Shown piece by piece: positions 1 through 8,371 of a stretch of DNA of 64,000 nt. Source of the stretch: a virus; the IMG/VR virus record IMGVR_UViG_3300048033_001096, positions 1-64,000 of that record; one strand, given 5' to 3'. The position numbers and the translations under genes are program-made. A model generated the notes under the pieces. It saw only the letters and a program-made list of their open reading frames with translations, did not search any database and was not told where the DNA came from. Numbering within the stretch: the stretch's first letter is position 1; every line of letters starts with the position of its first letter.

Positions 1-311
1 TCTACAATAATATTACTGGTGGTCTTACGACTCCTGCTGCTGATACATGGACTGTCAGATCTACTAGTATTGCAGAACCTAAAATACATATTGACGGTGG
101 CGAGAATGGTAGTATGCGGGTGGACGTTCCGTTAGTTGTAAATGGCAGAGATGTTATGCGAGAGATTGACGAAATGCGGGATGCTCTGTTATTATTAAAG
201 CGTGACGTAGATATGGAAGCAAAGTATCCTAAGTTGAAAGCAATAAAGGACGAATACGAACGTGCTCTTGACATGTATACAACATTCGAAACGATTAAGG
301 AATCAAAATGA
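1..311 (+). CDS. C-terminal end of a phage protein, probably virion-associated (partial)
   Basis: The frame is open from the first full codon at base 3, so the gene begins before the window. About 102 residues are visible: a Gly/Thr-rich stretch, then a charged, probably alpha-helical tail with a run of Leu residues (ALLLLKRDVDM) and a Lys/Glu-rich end. An internal ATG at 114 is probably not the true start, because the reading frame upstream is clean and protein-like. The stop overlaps the next gene as ATGA. The style, a beta-rich Gly/Asn region followed by a helical C-terminus, resembles T4-like structural or fibre proteins. No catalytic motif is seen and the function is not known. Confidence 0.6.
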   Translation, partial: YNNITGGLTTPAADTWTVRSTSIAEPKIHIDGGENGSMRVDVPLVVNGRDVMREIDEMRDALLLLKRDVDMEAKYPKLKAIKDEYERALDMYTTFETIKESK

Positions 312-868
312 TTAAAAAACATTATTACTCATGGCAAGACGTAGAAAACGCTTGTGTTAACATTGCACTACAGATGTACAAAGATGCGTGGCGTCCTGAT
401 TATATTGTAGGCATTACACGCGGCGGCAATGTACCTGCTACTATTCTAAGCAATATGCTAGATATACGTTGCGAAGCACTAAAGGTTAGCTTGCGTGATG
501 ATGAAATGGGTCCAGAAACTAACTGCTGGATGAGCGAAGATGCATTTGGTTATGTTCCGCTAGAAGAACAAGAGACTTGTCGTTGGGATAATAAAAAACG
601 TAAAAATATTTTAATTGTAGATGACATCAACGATACGGGTGCTACCTTTAACTGGATCAAACAAGATTGGCAGAGCAGTTGTTTACCAAATGAAGACAAT
701 GCGTGGAATAGTGTTTGGAATGGCGACATAGCAAATGTAAGATTTGCAACTATTACAGAAAACTTGAGCAGCGAGTTTGGTGATGTGCGATATAGTGTAC
801 ACGAAGTTAACAAAGCAGAAGAAGATGTTTGGTTAGTTTATCCATGGGAGAATGTTAATGAACTTTGA
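308..868 (+). CDS. Phosphoribosyltransferase-family protein
   Basis: A 186-residue type I phosphoribosyltransferase-like protein. The PRPP-binding loop is clear at about residues 98-110 (ILIVDDINDTGAT), and an N-terminal GITRGGNVPA matches the PPi-loop segment of hypoxanthine/xanthine-type enzymes. Family members transfer a phosphoribosyl group from PRPP to a purine or pyrimidine base; the base here cannot be named. The gene overlaps its upstream neighbour by ATGA and the downstream HIT-protein gene by 17 bases, so all three are probably translated together. A role in purine salvage or in a modified-base pathway (folE and queE lie 2 kb downstream) is inference. Confidence 0.8.
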   Translation: MIKKHYYSWQDVENACVNIALQMYKDAWRPDYIVGITRGGNVPATILSNMLDIRCEALKVSLRDDEMGPETNCWMSEDAFGYVPLEEQETCRWDNKKRKNILIVDDINDTGATFNWIKQDWQSSCLPNEDNAWNSVWNGDIANVRFATITENLSSEFGDVRYSVHEVNKAEEDVWLVYPWENVNEL

Positions 869-1232
869 TAACTTAGAAGTAGCACAAGCAGAAGGTAGAG
901 CACCGTGGACTAACGTAGAACTCGATACTCGAGACTTTGTTGTTTACAACGATATATACCCTGTTACAGAAGGACATACCTTAGTCGTACCTAAAGAAAA
1001 TACATTAGACTGCTTGATGCGCTGTTTTAAGTTTGCTACAGAGATGGGTAATCAAAATCTACAAAGTTTAGCAAATAATATTACAGGATATAATGTAGGT
1101 ATTAACATGGGAGAAAGTGCAGGACAAACTTGTATGTATCCGCATGTACATTTAATTTTTCGCAGAGACGGAGACTGTGAAAGTCCAAGGGGCGGTATAA
1201 GGCACTGTGTCCCCGGCAAAGGTGACTACTAA
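852..1232 (+). CDS. HIT-family nucleotide-binding protein
   Basis: A 126-residue HIT (histidine triad) protein. The region from about residue 79, GYNVGINMGESAGQT, then YPHVHLIF and the C-terminal PRGGIRH and PGKGDY blocks match bacterial HIT hydrolases, which cleave dinucleoside polyphosphates or nucleoside phosphoramidates. The first His of the usual HxHxH triad is Tyr96, but the nucleophile (His98) and the next His (His100) are present, so activity is plausible. ATG at 858 is an alternative start with better spacing from the GGGAG upstream. The stop is shared with the next gene (TAATG). Confidence 0.85.
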   Translation: MLMNFDNLEVAQAEGRAPWTNVELDTRDFVVYNDIYPVTEGHTLVVPKENTLDCLMRCFKFATEMGNQNLQSLANNITGYNVGINMGESAGQTCMYPHVHLIFRRDGDCESPRGGIRHCVPGKGDY

Positions 1233-2056
1233 TGAGTACATCTATCTTTATAGGTGATAGTCATAGTACCGGTTATTCGTATGTAAACGACAAAGTATTA
1301 CAATGGCAAGACAACAACTATGCTAATGCATATTCTATTGCATTTAATAAAGATGTTGCCGTATATGCGCTACCCGGAGCGTCTAATCAAAAGTATCCTA
1401 TATGGTTAAAGTCTATGATTGATAGATACAAGGATATTGATAATGTTTTTATACAAAGTACCTATTGGAATAGATGGATAATGGGTGCTAGTAAAGATTT
1501 AGAATATGGCGACGGCACTAAAAGTGATTTGTTTTTAGATGATAGATATGTATGTCCTAATAATCCCCGTATAAAATATTATACTGATTGGAAAGCTACT
1601 GACGATTTTATTGAACTTGTCGAACAATGTCGTGCAGAACTGTTTGAACAGTTTAAAGGATTAACATATGATCCAAATGATATAAGTCCGAATTGGGCTC
1701 CTTTTCATGAAAAATATCCATACACTAGACTATATCACGAAAGTCTAACACATTTACAATATCGAGAATACTTAGGAAATTTGTATATTATAAATTCATT
1801 ATGCAAAGAAAACAATATACAATGCCATTTGTGGAGAATGAATGATAGGGTGTATATGCCTAATGACTTTTATTTATTTGGCGAACTCGATCATATCAAT
1901 ATAGTAAAAGATAGTGCTAAAAAATGGGTAGAAGACACATATAATCTAAATATAGAAGATAATACATTAGACGGCGAACATTATCCAAAAGAAACACACG
2001 AAATTATTGGTTGCGAATATATACCTTATATAGAAGGATTAAAAAATGCAAATTAG
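1232..2056 (+). CDS. SGNH-hydrolase-like protein
   Basis: A 274-residue protein that opens with IFIGDSHSTGY, a block I motif with the nucleophile Ser in GDSH. It carries DGEHYPKETH near its C-terminus, placed like the Asp-x-x-His block of SGNH/GDSL hydrolases. A central QSTYWNRW segment is shared with the paralogue at 6982-7791, as are the overall length and the EHY ending. SGNH enzymes are esterases or O-acetyl-transfer hydrolases, often acting on glycans or lipids. A role in removing or moving acyl groups on a surface polymer is inference. It overlaps the next gene by 11 bases. Confidence 0.65.
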   Translation: MSTSIFIGDSHSTGYSYVNDKVLQWQDNNYANAYSIAFNKDVAVYALPGASNQKYPIWLKSMIDRYKDIDNVFIQSTYWNRWIMGASKDLEYGDGTKSDLFLDDRYVCPNNPRIKYYTDWKATDDFIELVEQCRAELFEQFKGLTYDPNDISPNWAPFHEKYPYTRLYHESLTHLQYREYLGNLYIINSLCKENNIQCHLWRMNDRVYMPNDFYLFGELDHINIVKDSAKKWVEDTYNLNIEDNTLDGEHYPKETHEIIGCEYIPYIEGLKNAN

Positions 2057-2615
2057 TCAACCGCATCCTCAAATTACAGTATACGATGATGTATTTAATT
2101 GGGACGAGCAAACAATATTATACGGAAAATGTTTACATGCTCCTTATTCAATTGGGTGGAACGATAGTGTATTTGAAAAAGAATCGCATCTTCACAGTAC
2201 TATTACTGCCGAGATGTGGGAACATGCTCCTACAAACGATAGTTTAAATGACTTTACAGAGATTCTTAGTAATTCAAAGCCATATAAACTATTCCAACAC
2301 AGAGAAATTGATCAAACTGTTATTAACTGTGATACTATTGCCGACTCGCATACGCATCATATACACAAACATCAAGATGTAATATTGTATTATGCAAATA
2401 AAGACTGGAAAGATGGCTGGAGTGGTGAAACTATGTTCTACGACGAATCAGGTAAAAATATAATTTGTTCGTTACCGTATACTCCAAATAGAATGGTTAT
2501 ATTTGATGGAGAATTAGTGCATCGTTTTAACGCACCAAGTCGATCTGCTCCTAAATTCCGTTTTAGTATCTCAACATTTTTCTGGAAAGAAAAAACAACA
2601 CTTGACAAAACCTAA
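2046..2615 (+). CDS. 2OG-Fe(II) oxygenase superfamily protein (prolyl-hydroxylase-like)
   Basis: A 189-residue double-stranded beta-helix protein. The HxD iron motif is visible in HKHQD (about residues 107-111), the distal His in GELVHRF, and the 2OG-binding Arg in RFSIS near the C-terminus. The YYANKDW...GGETMFY-like layout is that of prolyl 4-hydroxylase/PKHD-type enzymes, which hydroxylate a peptide or amino-acid side chain using O2 and 2-oxoglutarate. Here the GGET block reads SGETMFY. A consensus promoter for folE follows immediately after its coding end. The substrate is unknown. Confidence 0.75.
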   Translation: MQISQPHPQITVYDDVFNWDEQTILYGKCLHAPYSIGWNDSVFEKESHLHSTITAEMWEHAPTNDSLNDFTEILSNSKPYKLFQHREIDQTVINCDTIADSHTHHIHKHQDVILYYANKDWKDGWSGETMFYDESGKNIICSLPYTPNRMVIFDGELVHRFNAPSRSAPKFRFSISTFFWKEKTTLDKT

Positions 2616-2630
2616 ATAACAATGTATAAT
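2602..2630 (+). promoter_or_regulatory. Sigma70-type promoter for folE-queE
   Basis: TTGACA at 2602-2607 and TATAAT at 2625-2630 are both perfect hexamers, separated by exactly 17 bp. Transcription would start near 2637, giving a leader of about 50 bases before the folE ATG. The -35 box overlaps the last codons of the preceding oxygenase gene. Confidence 0.85.
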
Positions 2631-2685
2631 ACACGTATGTATTATGATTCTATTGGCAATCCACTGCCTTAACATCGGAGATAAA

Positions 2686-3375
2686 ATGAAAATGAGTAAA
2701 GCATTACAAATTAAAAGCAAGCTAGAAGACGCAGGCTTGCGCTACTGGGCAGGAGATAATATCTCGCAAGTCCTACAGGAAGGCGATAAAGAACAACTTA
2801 TCGAAGGCGCAACAGAAGCATTTGAAAGTGTATTAGATGCACTTGTTATTGATCGACACAACGATCCTAACTCACAAGGTACAGCAAGACGTCTTGCTAA
2901 AATGTACTTTAATGAGATTATGGCAGGACGTTATGACCCTATGCCAAGCGCAACTGCATTTCCTAATGACAGCGATGATCGCTACGAAGGTATGCTAGTA
3001 GTACGCTCAGAACTAAAGAGCATGTGTAGTCATCATCACCAGCCAGTAAGCGGTGTAGCATACATTGGTATTATTGCCGCAGACAAGTTGATTGGACTTA
3101 GCAAGTACACACGTATTGCACAGTGGTGCGCTCGACGTGGTACACTACAAGAAGAACTTGCAAATGATATTGCACGTGAGATTGCAGGTGCAACTGGTGC
3201 AGAACACTTAGGTGTATACATTCAGGCAACGCATGGTTGTTGTGAGAACCGTGGCATTATGGCACACAGTAGTTTAACACAAACTACAGTACTACGTGGT
3301 GCATTTAAAGATGATGCAGGTACAAAGAAAGAGTTCTTTGACAACATCAAACTACAACAGGAGTTTAGCTGCTAA
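2686..3375 (+). CDS. folE: GTP cyclohydrolase I
   Basis: A 229-residue GTP cyclohydrolase I, which converts GTP to dihydroneopterin triphosphate, the entry step for folate and for 7-deazaguanine (queuosine/preQ0) synthesis. The zinc ligands are visible as Cys114 with the following His cluster (MCSHHH) and Cys185 in the ATHGCCENRG block. The IGLSK and RRGTLQEE motifs of the active site are intact. I chose the ATG at 2686, preceded by GGAG at the right distance, over a longer in-frame start at 2644 that has no ribosome site. It is followed, with a one-base overlap, by queE, which points to a deazapurine role rather than folate. Confidence 0.95.
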   Translation: MKMSKALQIKSKLEDAGLRYWAGDNISQVLQEGDKEQLIEGATEAFESVLDALVIDRHNDPNSQGTARRLAKMYFNEIMAGRYDPMPSATAFPNDSDDRYEGMLVVRSELKSMCSHHHQPVSGVAYIGIIAADKLIGLSKYTRIAQWCARRGTLQEELANDIAREIAGATGAEHLGVYIQATHGCCENRGIMAHSSLTQTTVLRGAFKDDAGTKKEFFDNIKLQQEFSC

Positions 3376-4331
3376 TGGAAGCACCAGTATTTGAAAAAGG
3401 TTATCCGTCATATGAAGCAGTTAACAGAAAGCCAGCAATGAAACTAAGATATAGTGAAGCATTTTATAGTGTACAAGGTGAAGGCAAGTTTGTAGGTGTG
3501 CCTAGTGTGTTCCTACGTACATTTGGCTGTAACTTCCGTTGTATGAACTTTGGTGTTGATACTAAAAAGAATCGCACAGAACTTCATGCAGAAGGACAAA
3601 GATACAATGCGGAAGTAAAGGCATTGATTGATGCAAAGGTACACGAAACAACTGAGAAGTTTGAAGACTTGCCTATCATTCATACAGGTTGCGACACTTA
3701 TGCAAGTATCTATCCTGAGTTTAAACACTTTAACCGTCAAGCAGAAGTTGAAGAAGTAGTTGAACATCTGTTGTCGCTTACTCCTGAAGGTAAGTGGACA
3801 ATGGACAATGGACAAGATGTGCATCTTATCCTTACAGGCGGCGAGCCGTTGTTAGCGTGGCAACGACTTTATGTAGAGCTATTCGAACATCCACGCATGA
3901 GAGACCTAAAAAATGTCACATTTGAAACAAACACTACACAATCTTTACATGAAGATTTCTACGAATATCTCAACACACAAGACAGATTTACAGTCACTTG
4001 GAGTTGTTCCCCAAAACTTAGTGTTAGCGGAGAACCTTGGGAAACTGCTATTAAGCCTGATGTGGCTAGTCAGTATAACAGTGTTGACGGCAGTGACATT
4101 TATCTCAAGTTTGTTGTCGCTACTCAAGATGACTTTGACGAAGTTGGCAGAGCTGTGGACGCTTACAAAAGTGCCGGGCTACAATGTCCAGTATATCTTA
4201 TGCCGTTGGGCGGACGCAGTGAAGAATATTCCCTCAATGTTAAAGACGTGGCGGAAGCCTGCATGGAACGAGGATGGCGATTCACTCCAAGACTCCACAT
4301 CAGCTTATTCGGAAATGCCTGGGGCACTTAA
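3375..4331 (+). CDS. queE: 7-carboxy-7-deazaguanine synthase, phage-type with split cluster motif
   Basis: A 318-residue radical SAM protein with the QueE N-terminus (FYSVQGEGKFVGVPS, then FLRTFGCNFRC) and GGEPLL in the middle. QueE turns 6-carboxytetrahydropterin into 7-carboxy-7-deazaguanine. The usual third cluster Cys is absent directly after Cys56: the segment reads CNFRCMNF. A CDT, the normal third-Cys context of QueE, appears only at Cys106, so the motif is CX3C-X49-C with an insertion of about 47 residues. The C-terminus (PRLHISLFGNAWGT) is complete. It is co-transcribed with folE. A queD gene is not found in the window. Confidence 0.9.
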   Translation: MEAPVFEKGYPSYEAVNRKPAMKLRYSEAFYSVQGEGKFVGVPSVFLRTFGCNFRCMNFGVDTKKNRTELHAEGQRYNAEVKALIDAKVHETTEKFEDLPIIHTGCDTYASIYPEFKHFNRQAEVEEVVEHLLSLTPEGKWTMDNGQDVHLILTGGEPLLAWQRLYVELFEHPRMRDLKNVTFETNTTQSLHEDFYEYLNTQDRFTVTWSCSPKLSVSGEPWETAIKPDVASQYNSVDGSDIYLKFVVATQDDFDEVGRAVDAYKSAGLQCPVYLMPLGGRSEEYSLNVKDVAEACMERGWRFTPRLHISLFGNAWGT

Positions 4332-4404
4332 AGAAAACTTAAAAGAAATACCAAGAGGTATTAAGTCAGAGGAAGAATTTGAACGTATTAGGAGGAATAT
4401 GTAA
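4315..4404 (+). CDS. Possible small ORF (29 residues)
   Basis: A 29-residue ORF starting inside the end of queE and stopping on the ATG of the next gene (TAATG-type overlap). The product is charged and helix-like, with an EEEFERIRRNM end. A GGA precedes the ATG closely. It fills the only gap between queE and the next gene, and its tight junction suggests translation. There is no family match, and it may be only a by-product of an AT-rich, low-stop region. Confidence 0.3.
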   Translation: MPGALKENLKEIPRGIKSEEEFERIRRNM

Positions 4405-4790
4405 TGGGTTGGTGGAACAAACTAGTAAAAGATAAAAAGAAAGAGCAGGCTACAGAAGAAGTAAAGACTGCTGAAGATCTTCGTAGAGAAGCACTAAACA
4501 ACGAAAAAGAAGCAGCTACTAAAGCAGGAGAAGCCTGGGTTGCTGTACTTGACACGCAAGTAAATCCTGATAACATTAAGAACGGATTCTTTGAGCTCGA
4601 TTGGAATAACGAGTTTATCGAACAACTGCTCGATGCAGGTTACTCAGGTGAAAGTAACGAACAAATTGTAGATGCTTGGTTTAGAACTATTGTAAGTCAG
4701 ATGCTTGAAGAAGAAGGTCAGAGTGCTGATAGAGAAATGGGTTATGTAAATGTAACTCCAATCGACAAAGGAAGATCAGAAGTATCATGA
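4404..4790 (+). CDS. Conserved-type phage protein of unknown function
   Basis: A 128-residue acidic protein with a strong AGGAGG ribosome site 8 bases upstream. The N-terminal 50 residues are Lys/Glu/Ala-rich and probably helical. The second half (from about residue 53) contains an ordered block with DWNNEF, LLDAGYSGES and WFRTI. No catalytic motif is seen. It overlaps the next gene by ATGA. I do not recognise a function. Confidence 0.7.
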   Translation: MGWWNKLVKDKKKEQATEEVKTAEDLRREALNNEKEAATKAGEAWVAVLDTQVNPDNIKNGFFELDWNNEFIEQLLDAGYSGESNEQIVDAWFRTIVSQMLEEEGQSADREMGYVNVTPIDKGRSEVS

Positions 4791-5473
4791 TAGTACACAG
4801 ACTTAAAAGTTTACACCCAGTAACAAGTATTAGTCCAAAGTGGGATATTCCTATATTTCAAACACAATGGAATGATGTAGAAAAAATTGATAAAATACGA
4901 AACTTTTTAATTGAAATTGAACCTCGAATTTTAGATATTAAAACTCATCACGATGCTGACACAGGACTAGGCAAAGATAGTGTTACAAGTAGATTTAGTT
5001 TATACAATCTATTTGATTTTACTAACGAGTGTCCTGAACTAGACGAACTTCTAACATTTTTAAGAGAAAGTTATTTAAACTTTTGTTATTTAGAACAACT
5101 AGAAATACAAGACTTAGAAATGACATTGTGGTATAATATTGTCCGACAAGGGCATGGAATCGACGAACATAAACACGGTGCAGGTAATAATGTATATCTT
5201 AGTGGAAACATGCACTTAGATAACTATCCGCATACTACTACATATTATCGAGCACCAATTGACGAAAATCATATTTTTCCTGCAGAAAATACAAAAGGTG
5301 GTTTAACATTATTTCCAAGTTATGTTCCGCACGGTGTTAATAAGAACGAAAAAGAAGAGTTACGGTTAAGTATTGCATTTGATTTAAGACTAGCAGGTGC
5401 CGAATCTTGGAAAAATAATCCAAATCTTCAAACATTTATGAATGAAGAAATACTTGCATCTTTTAATGGTTGA
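4787..5473 (+). CDS. 2OG-Fe(II) oxygenase-like protein
   Basis: A 228-residue protein of the 2OG-FeII_Oxy_5 style. The sequence LWYNIVRQGHGIDEHKHGAG places a His-x-His pair where these phage proteins carry the first iron ligands. The distal part GGLTLFPSYVPHGV supplies the third His, followed by the Arg of RLSIAF. Similar proteins are common in marine T4-like phages, where the substrate is unknown. The next promoter's -35 box overlaps its stop region. Confidence 0.7.
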   Translation: MIVHRLKSLHPVTSISPKWDIPIFQTQWNDVEKIDKIRNFLIEIEPRILDIKTHHDADTGLGKDSVTSRFSLYNLFDFTNECPELDELLTFLRESYLNFCYLEQLEIQDLEMTLWYNIVRQGHGIDEHKHGAGNNVYLSGNMHLDNYPHTTTYYRAPIDENHIFPAENTKGGLTLFPSYVPHGVNKNEKEELRLSIAFDLRLAGAESWKNNPNLQTFMNEEILASFNG

Positions 5474-5498
5474 CAATACCTTTAATATAGTATATACT
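5470..5498 (+). promoter_or_regulatory. Sigma70-type promoter for the exonuclease gene
   Basis: TTGACA at 5470-5475 and TATACT at 5493-5498 with a 17-bp spacer. Predicted transcription start is near 5505, about 28 bases before the ATG at 5533. Confidence 0.8.
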
Positions 5499-5532
5499 TA
5501 TACAGTAATTAGAAATATCACAAGGCAATAAT

Positions 5533-6516
5533 ATGGCAACTTATATTCTAGTAGATACAGCAAACACTTTCTTTAGAGCACGACACGTTGTACGTGGTGA
5601 TGTAGATACTAAATTAGGTATGGCACTACACATCACACTTAACAGTGTTAAGAAAGCATGGAATGACTTTGATGCAGATCATGTTGTGTTCTGTTTAGAA
5701 GGACGTAGTTGGCGTAAAGACTATTACGAGCCTTACAAGCGTAATAGACAAGAAACTCGCGATGCAATGACTCCTACACAGCAAGAGGAAGACACACTGT
5801 TTTGGGAAATCTTTGACGAGTTTAAAGACTTTGTTAATACTAAGACTAATTGTACTGTTATGCGTGATCCACAACTAGAAGCAGATGATCTTATTGCTGG
5901 TTGGGTACAGGCACACCCTAACGACAATCATGTTATTATCAGCACTGACGGTGACTTTGCACAACTTATTGCTCCTAATGTACGTCAGTACAATGGTGTT
6001 AGTAACACTACTATTACACATGAAGGCTACTTTACAGACAAAGGTGATCCTGTTATTGACAAGAAAACTAAAGAAGCAAAGCCTGCGCCCGATCCTGCAT
6101 ACATGTTGTTTGAGAAGTGTATGCGTGGCGACACTAGCGACAACGTGTTTAGTGCATATCCAGGTGTACGCAAGAAAGGCACTAAGAACAAAGTAGGACT
6201 AATTGAAGCGTTTGAAGATAAACAGACAAAAGGTTATAATTGGAATAATCTTATGCTACAGCGTTGGACTGATCATAACGGTGATGAGCACAGGGTCTTG
6301 GACGACTATAATCGGAATGTAGTGTTGTGTGACTTAACAGCACAACCTGAAGACATTAGAGAGATAATTAATAACACTATTGCAGAAGTTGAACCTAAAG
6401 AGATTACGCAAGTTGGTATGCGTCTCATGAAGTTCTGTGCTAAATGGGATATGCAACGCATTGCAGACCAGGCAGCATCTTATGCAGAACCATTACAAGC
6501 GAGGTATCCTAAATGA
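5533..6516 (+). CDS. FEN-like 5'-3' exonuclease (T4 RNase H type)
   Basis: A 327-residue PIN/FEN-family nuclease, expected to remove RNA primers and 5' flaps at the replication fork. The acidic metal-binding residues lie in recognisable blocks: VDTANTFFRA (N-terminal Asp), YEPYKRNRQ, LEADDLIAGW, STDGDFAQLI and MRGDTSDNV. These are in the order seen in T4 RNase H and polymerase-associated 5' nucleases. Length is close to that of T4 RNase H. It has its own consensus promoter and overlaps the next gene by ATGA. Confidence 0.9.
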   Translation: MATYILVDTANTFFRARHVVRGDVDTKLGMALHITLNSVKKAWNDFDADHVVFCLEGRSWRKDYYEPYKRNRQETRDAMTPTQQEEDTLFWEIFDEFKDFVNTKTNCTVMRDPQLEADDLIAGWVQAHPNDNHVIISTDGDFAQLIAPNVRQYNGVSNTTITHEGYFTDKGDPVIDKKTKEAKPAPDPAYMLFEKCMRGDTSDNVFSAYPGVRKKGTKNKVGLIEAFEDKQTKGYNWNNLMLQRWTDHNGDEHRVLDDYNRNVVLCDLTAQPEDIREIINNTIAEVEPKEITQVGMRLMKFCAKWDMQRIADQAASYAEPLQARYPK

Positions 6517-6992
6517 CAGTAAACGCTAAAGAAGTTTTAAAAGATAAATTTTGGATTGTAGAATCCGAAGGCGAAAGAGTAGGCACTCTTTCAGTTAATG
6601 AAGATAAGCAATATATGCTTACAAACGGTGAAGGAACACGGTTTTTTAGTAACATTAAACAATTAAAAAGCTCACTTAATACAGAAATTTCTTGGACTAG
6701 TAACGAATCCAACATTATTAATGACGATGTTGACAGAGAAGTATACGGATTTCCTACAAGTTGTACTCCTTATAACCCTATGTATAATGTAATATCTAAA
6801 CTTCCGCTTTTTACTAAAAGTGAAAAATCTAAGAGTCTGTATTGTGCTGGATATTTTATTATCCGCTTTGACAAAGGATGGGTTAAGAGCTTTTGTCCTA
6901 AACTTATTACAGTCGAACGTTATGAAACACACGGCCCTTTTAAAACAGAATTAGAAATGAGGTCTGCATTAAGTAACGCAAATGCAAGGTAA
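6513..6992 (+). CDS. Hypothetical phage protein
   Basis: A 159-residue protein with an N-terminal beta-rich part (KFWIVESEGERVGTL) and a central PTSCTPYNPMYN segment, then a KGWVKSFCPKL block. The pattern is that of a small globular protein. No catalytic or membrane signature is seen. It is translationally coupled to both neighbours through 4- and 11-base overlaps. I recognise no function. Confidence 0.7.
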   Translation: MTVNAKEVLKDKFWIVESEGERVGTLSVNEDKQYMLTNGEGTRFFSNIKQLKSSLNTEISWTSNESNIINDDVDREVYGFPTSCTPYNPMYNVISKLPLFTKSEKSKSLYCAGYFIIRFDKGWVKSFCPKLITVERYETHGPFKTELEMRSALSNANAR

Positions 6993-7791
6993 TTTACTTT
7001 TCATAGGATGCAGTCATACAAATGGTTATTGGTTTAATGATAAAACTAATGATAAAAATATTTGGAGTGACAGTAATTACGCACAAATTTATGCTGAAAA
7101 GTTAGCAGACGCAAAGTGTTTTATCTATTCCTCAGCCGGTGCTCCTAACAATAAATATCCCCGCTGGGTTAAAAGTGTTGTAGACAAACATCTCGAAGTT
7201 AAAGGTATTGTAGTACAATCTACTTATTGGGATCGTTGGCTTATGGCGAATAATACTTCTCTAAAATTTATACAAACTGATCCCGATTATTTCACTAGAG
7301 TATATAAAGAAACCGAAAAGTATATTTTATATGACGACTTTAATACTGTAGACTTTGAAACTATTGAATGGAACGAAAAGGCAAAATGGGATAGCATCGG
7401 AATGTATAACGAAGGTTATCCCGACAGCAATGGTGGATATAATTGGCCAGGGTTTGATACTAATTATATGCATATGAAGTTTCATACTGAGATAGCTACG
7501 CATCTTAAACACGAAGAATACTGTAAAGATATTGCATTAATAGATACAATATCATCTGTTCCTGTATACATTTGGCGTATTAATGAAAAAGTGCAATTTC
7601 CTAAGAAATTTAATGTATATAAAGAGCTAACTAATACTAAAGTGTTCGAACAACCTGCAAATATTTGGCTTAAAGAAAACTTAAACGTAGATATTGACGA
7701 AATGAAATTAGACGACGAGCATTATAATGTCGAAGCACATACATTAATTGCTCGCCACTTTATACCGGAGTTATTAAATGGAACCTATTAA
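6982..7791 (+). CDS. SGNH-hydrolase-like protein (paralogue)
   Basis: A 269-residue paralogue of the protein at 1232-2056. The two share the block I position (here IGCSHTNGY, with the Ser kept and Asp replaced by Cys), the NNKYPRWVKS segment, QSTYWDRW and the DDEHYNVEAH ending. The Asp-to-Cys change beside the nucleophile also occurs within the SGNH superfamily, so activity cannot be excluded. As for its paralogue, an esterase or O-acyl hydrolase role is the family expectation and the substrate is unknown. It overlaps both flanking genes. Confidence 0.65.
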   Translation: MQGNLLFIGCSHTNGYWFNDKTNDKNIWSDSNYAQIYAEKLADAKCFIYSSAGAPNNKYPRWVKSVVDKHLEVKGIVVQSTYWDRWLMANNTSLKFIQTDPDYFTRVYKETEKYILYDDFNTVDFETIEWNEKAKWDSIGMYNEGYPDSNGGYNWPGFDTNYMHMKFHTEIATHLKHEEYCKDIALIDTISSVPVYIWRINEKVQFPKKFNVYKELTNTKVFEQPANIWLKENLNVDIDEMKLDDEHYNVEAHTLIARHFIPELLNGTY

Positions 7792-8014
7792 TACACAACC
7801 TATTCAGCAATTTATTGCTACAGTTAAATCAGCTGATGCTAGAAATGCAAGGGAAATAAAACTCGATATGCAAACTTCAAAGCGACTTGCATTTTTATTA
7901 GGCGAAGTTATGGCACGACTCAATGGAGATTTAGAAAAACTTCTTGTGAAACAAAAAGAACAAGAAGATACCATTACAGTGCAATTAGGAAGTTCGGAGA
8001 GTAATTGGAACTAG
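7778..8014 (+). CDS. Small hypothetical phage protein
   Basis: A 78-residue, mainly helical, charged protein with a Leu-rich middle (RLAFLLGEVMARLNGDLEKLL) suggesting a short coiled coil. It starts within the preceding gene (14-base overlap). There is no recognisable family. It ends a transcription block before a 70-base gap that holds a late-type promoter. Confidence 0.6.
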   Translation: MEPINTQPIQQFIATVKSADARNAREIKLDMQTSKRLAFLLGEVMARLNGDLEKLLVKQKEQEDTITVQLGSSESNWN

Positions 8015-8047
8015 CTAATAGAAAACTACGTAGATAACTACAAAAGA

Positions 8048-8055
8048 GATAAATA
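8048..8055 (+). promoter_or_regulatory. T4-type late promoter element
   Basis: GATAAATA differs from the T4 late consensus TATAAATA only at the first base. The predicted start is near 8061, about 23 bases before the ATG at 8084. The leader contains an AAGGA ribosome site. No matching -35 box is seen, as expected for this class. Confidence 0.5.
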
Positions 8056-8083
8056 TATACGTATATAATTAAGGATACGTATA

Positions 8084-8371
8084 ATGAGTAGACCGAAGCC
8101 AACAGTTCTTCTTGAAAATATAGATAAAAAAACATATAAAAGCGAGCAAATACTTCAGTCTGAAGCAATTTGGGCAGTTTTTTATCAAAACCAGCCATTC
8201 AATCTAAAAAGCTCAAATGTATTAACAAACTATCCTGGACCTAAATATAAGAAGACTAGTTTTTCTAATCCCGGACATGCACACAATCTTGCAAAAAAAC
8301 TAAACGATACATTTAACTGTGACGAATTTATAGTTGTAAAAATGACTACTGGTGATATTGTAACCGAATGA
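8084..8371 (+). CDS. Small conserved-type phage protein
   Basis: A 95-residue basic protein with an N-terminal RPKPTVLLE segment, a VFYQNQPFNL strand and a NYPGPKYKKTSFSNPGHA block. This layout is familiar from hypothetical proteins of T4-like marine phages. No function is assigned. It is preceded by AAGGA and a late-type promoter, and overlaps the next gene by ATGA. Confidence 0.7.
   Translation: MSRPKPTVLLENIDKKTYKSEQILQSEAIWAVFYQNQPFNLKSSNVLTNYPGPKYKKTSFSNPGHAHNLAKKLNDTFNCDEFIVVKMTTGDIVTE

Noticed and set aside
2011-2247. A 78-codon ORF across the junction of the SGNH-like and 2OG genes
   Set aside because: It is a different frame of two well-supported genes with clear motifs, and its product is low-complexity and unlike any family.
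3913-4404. A 163-codon plus-strand ORF overlapping most of the end of queE
   Set aside because: The part inside queE has no protein-like pattern and runs in another frame through conserved QueE sequence. Only its last 29 codons lie at a plausible position, and those are listed as a low-confidence small ORF.
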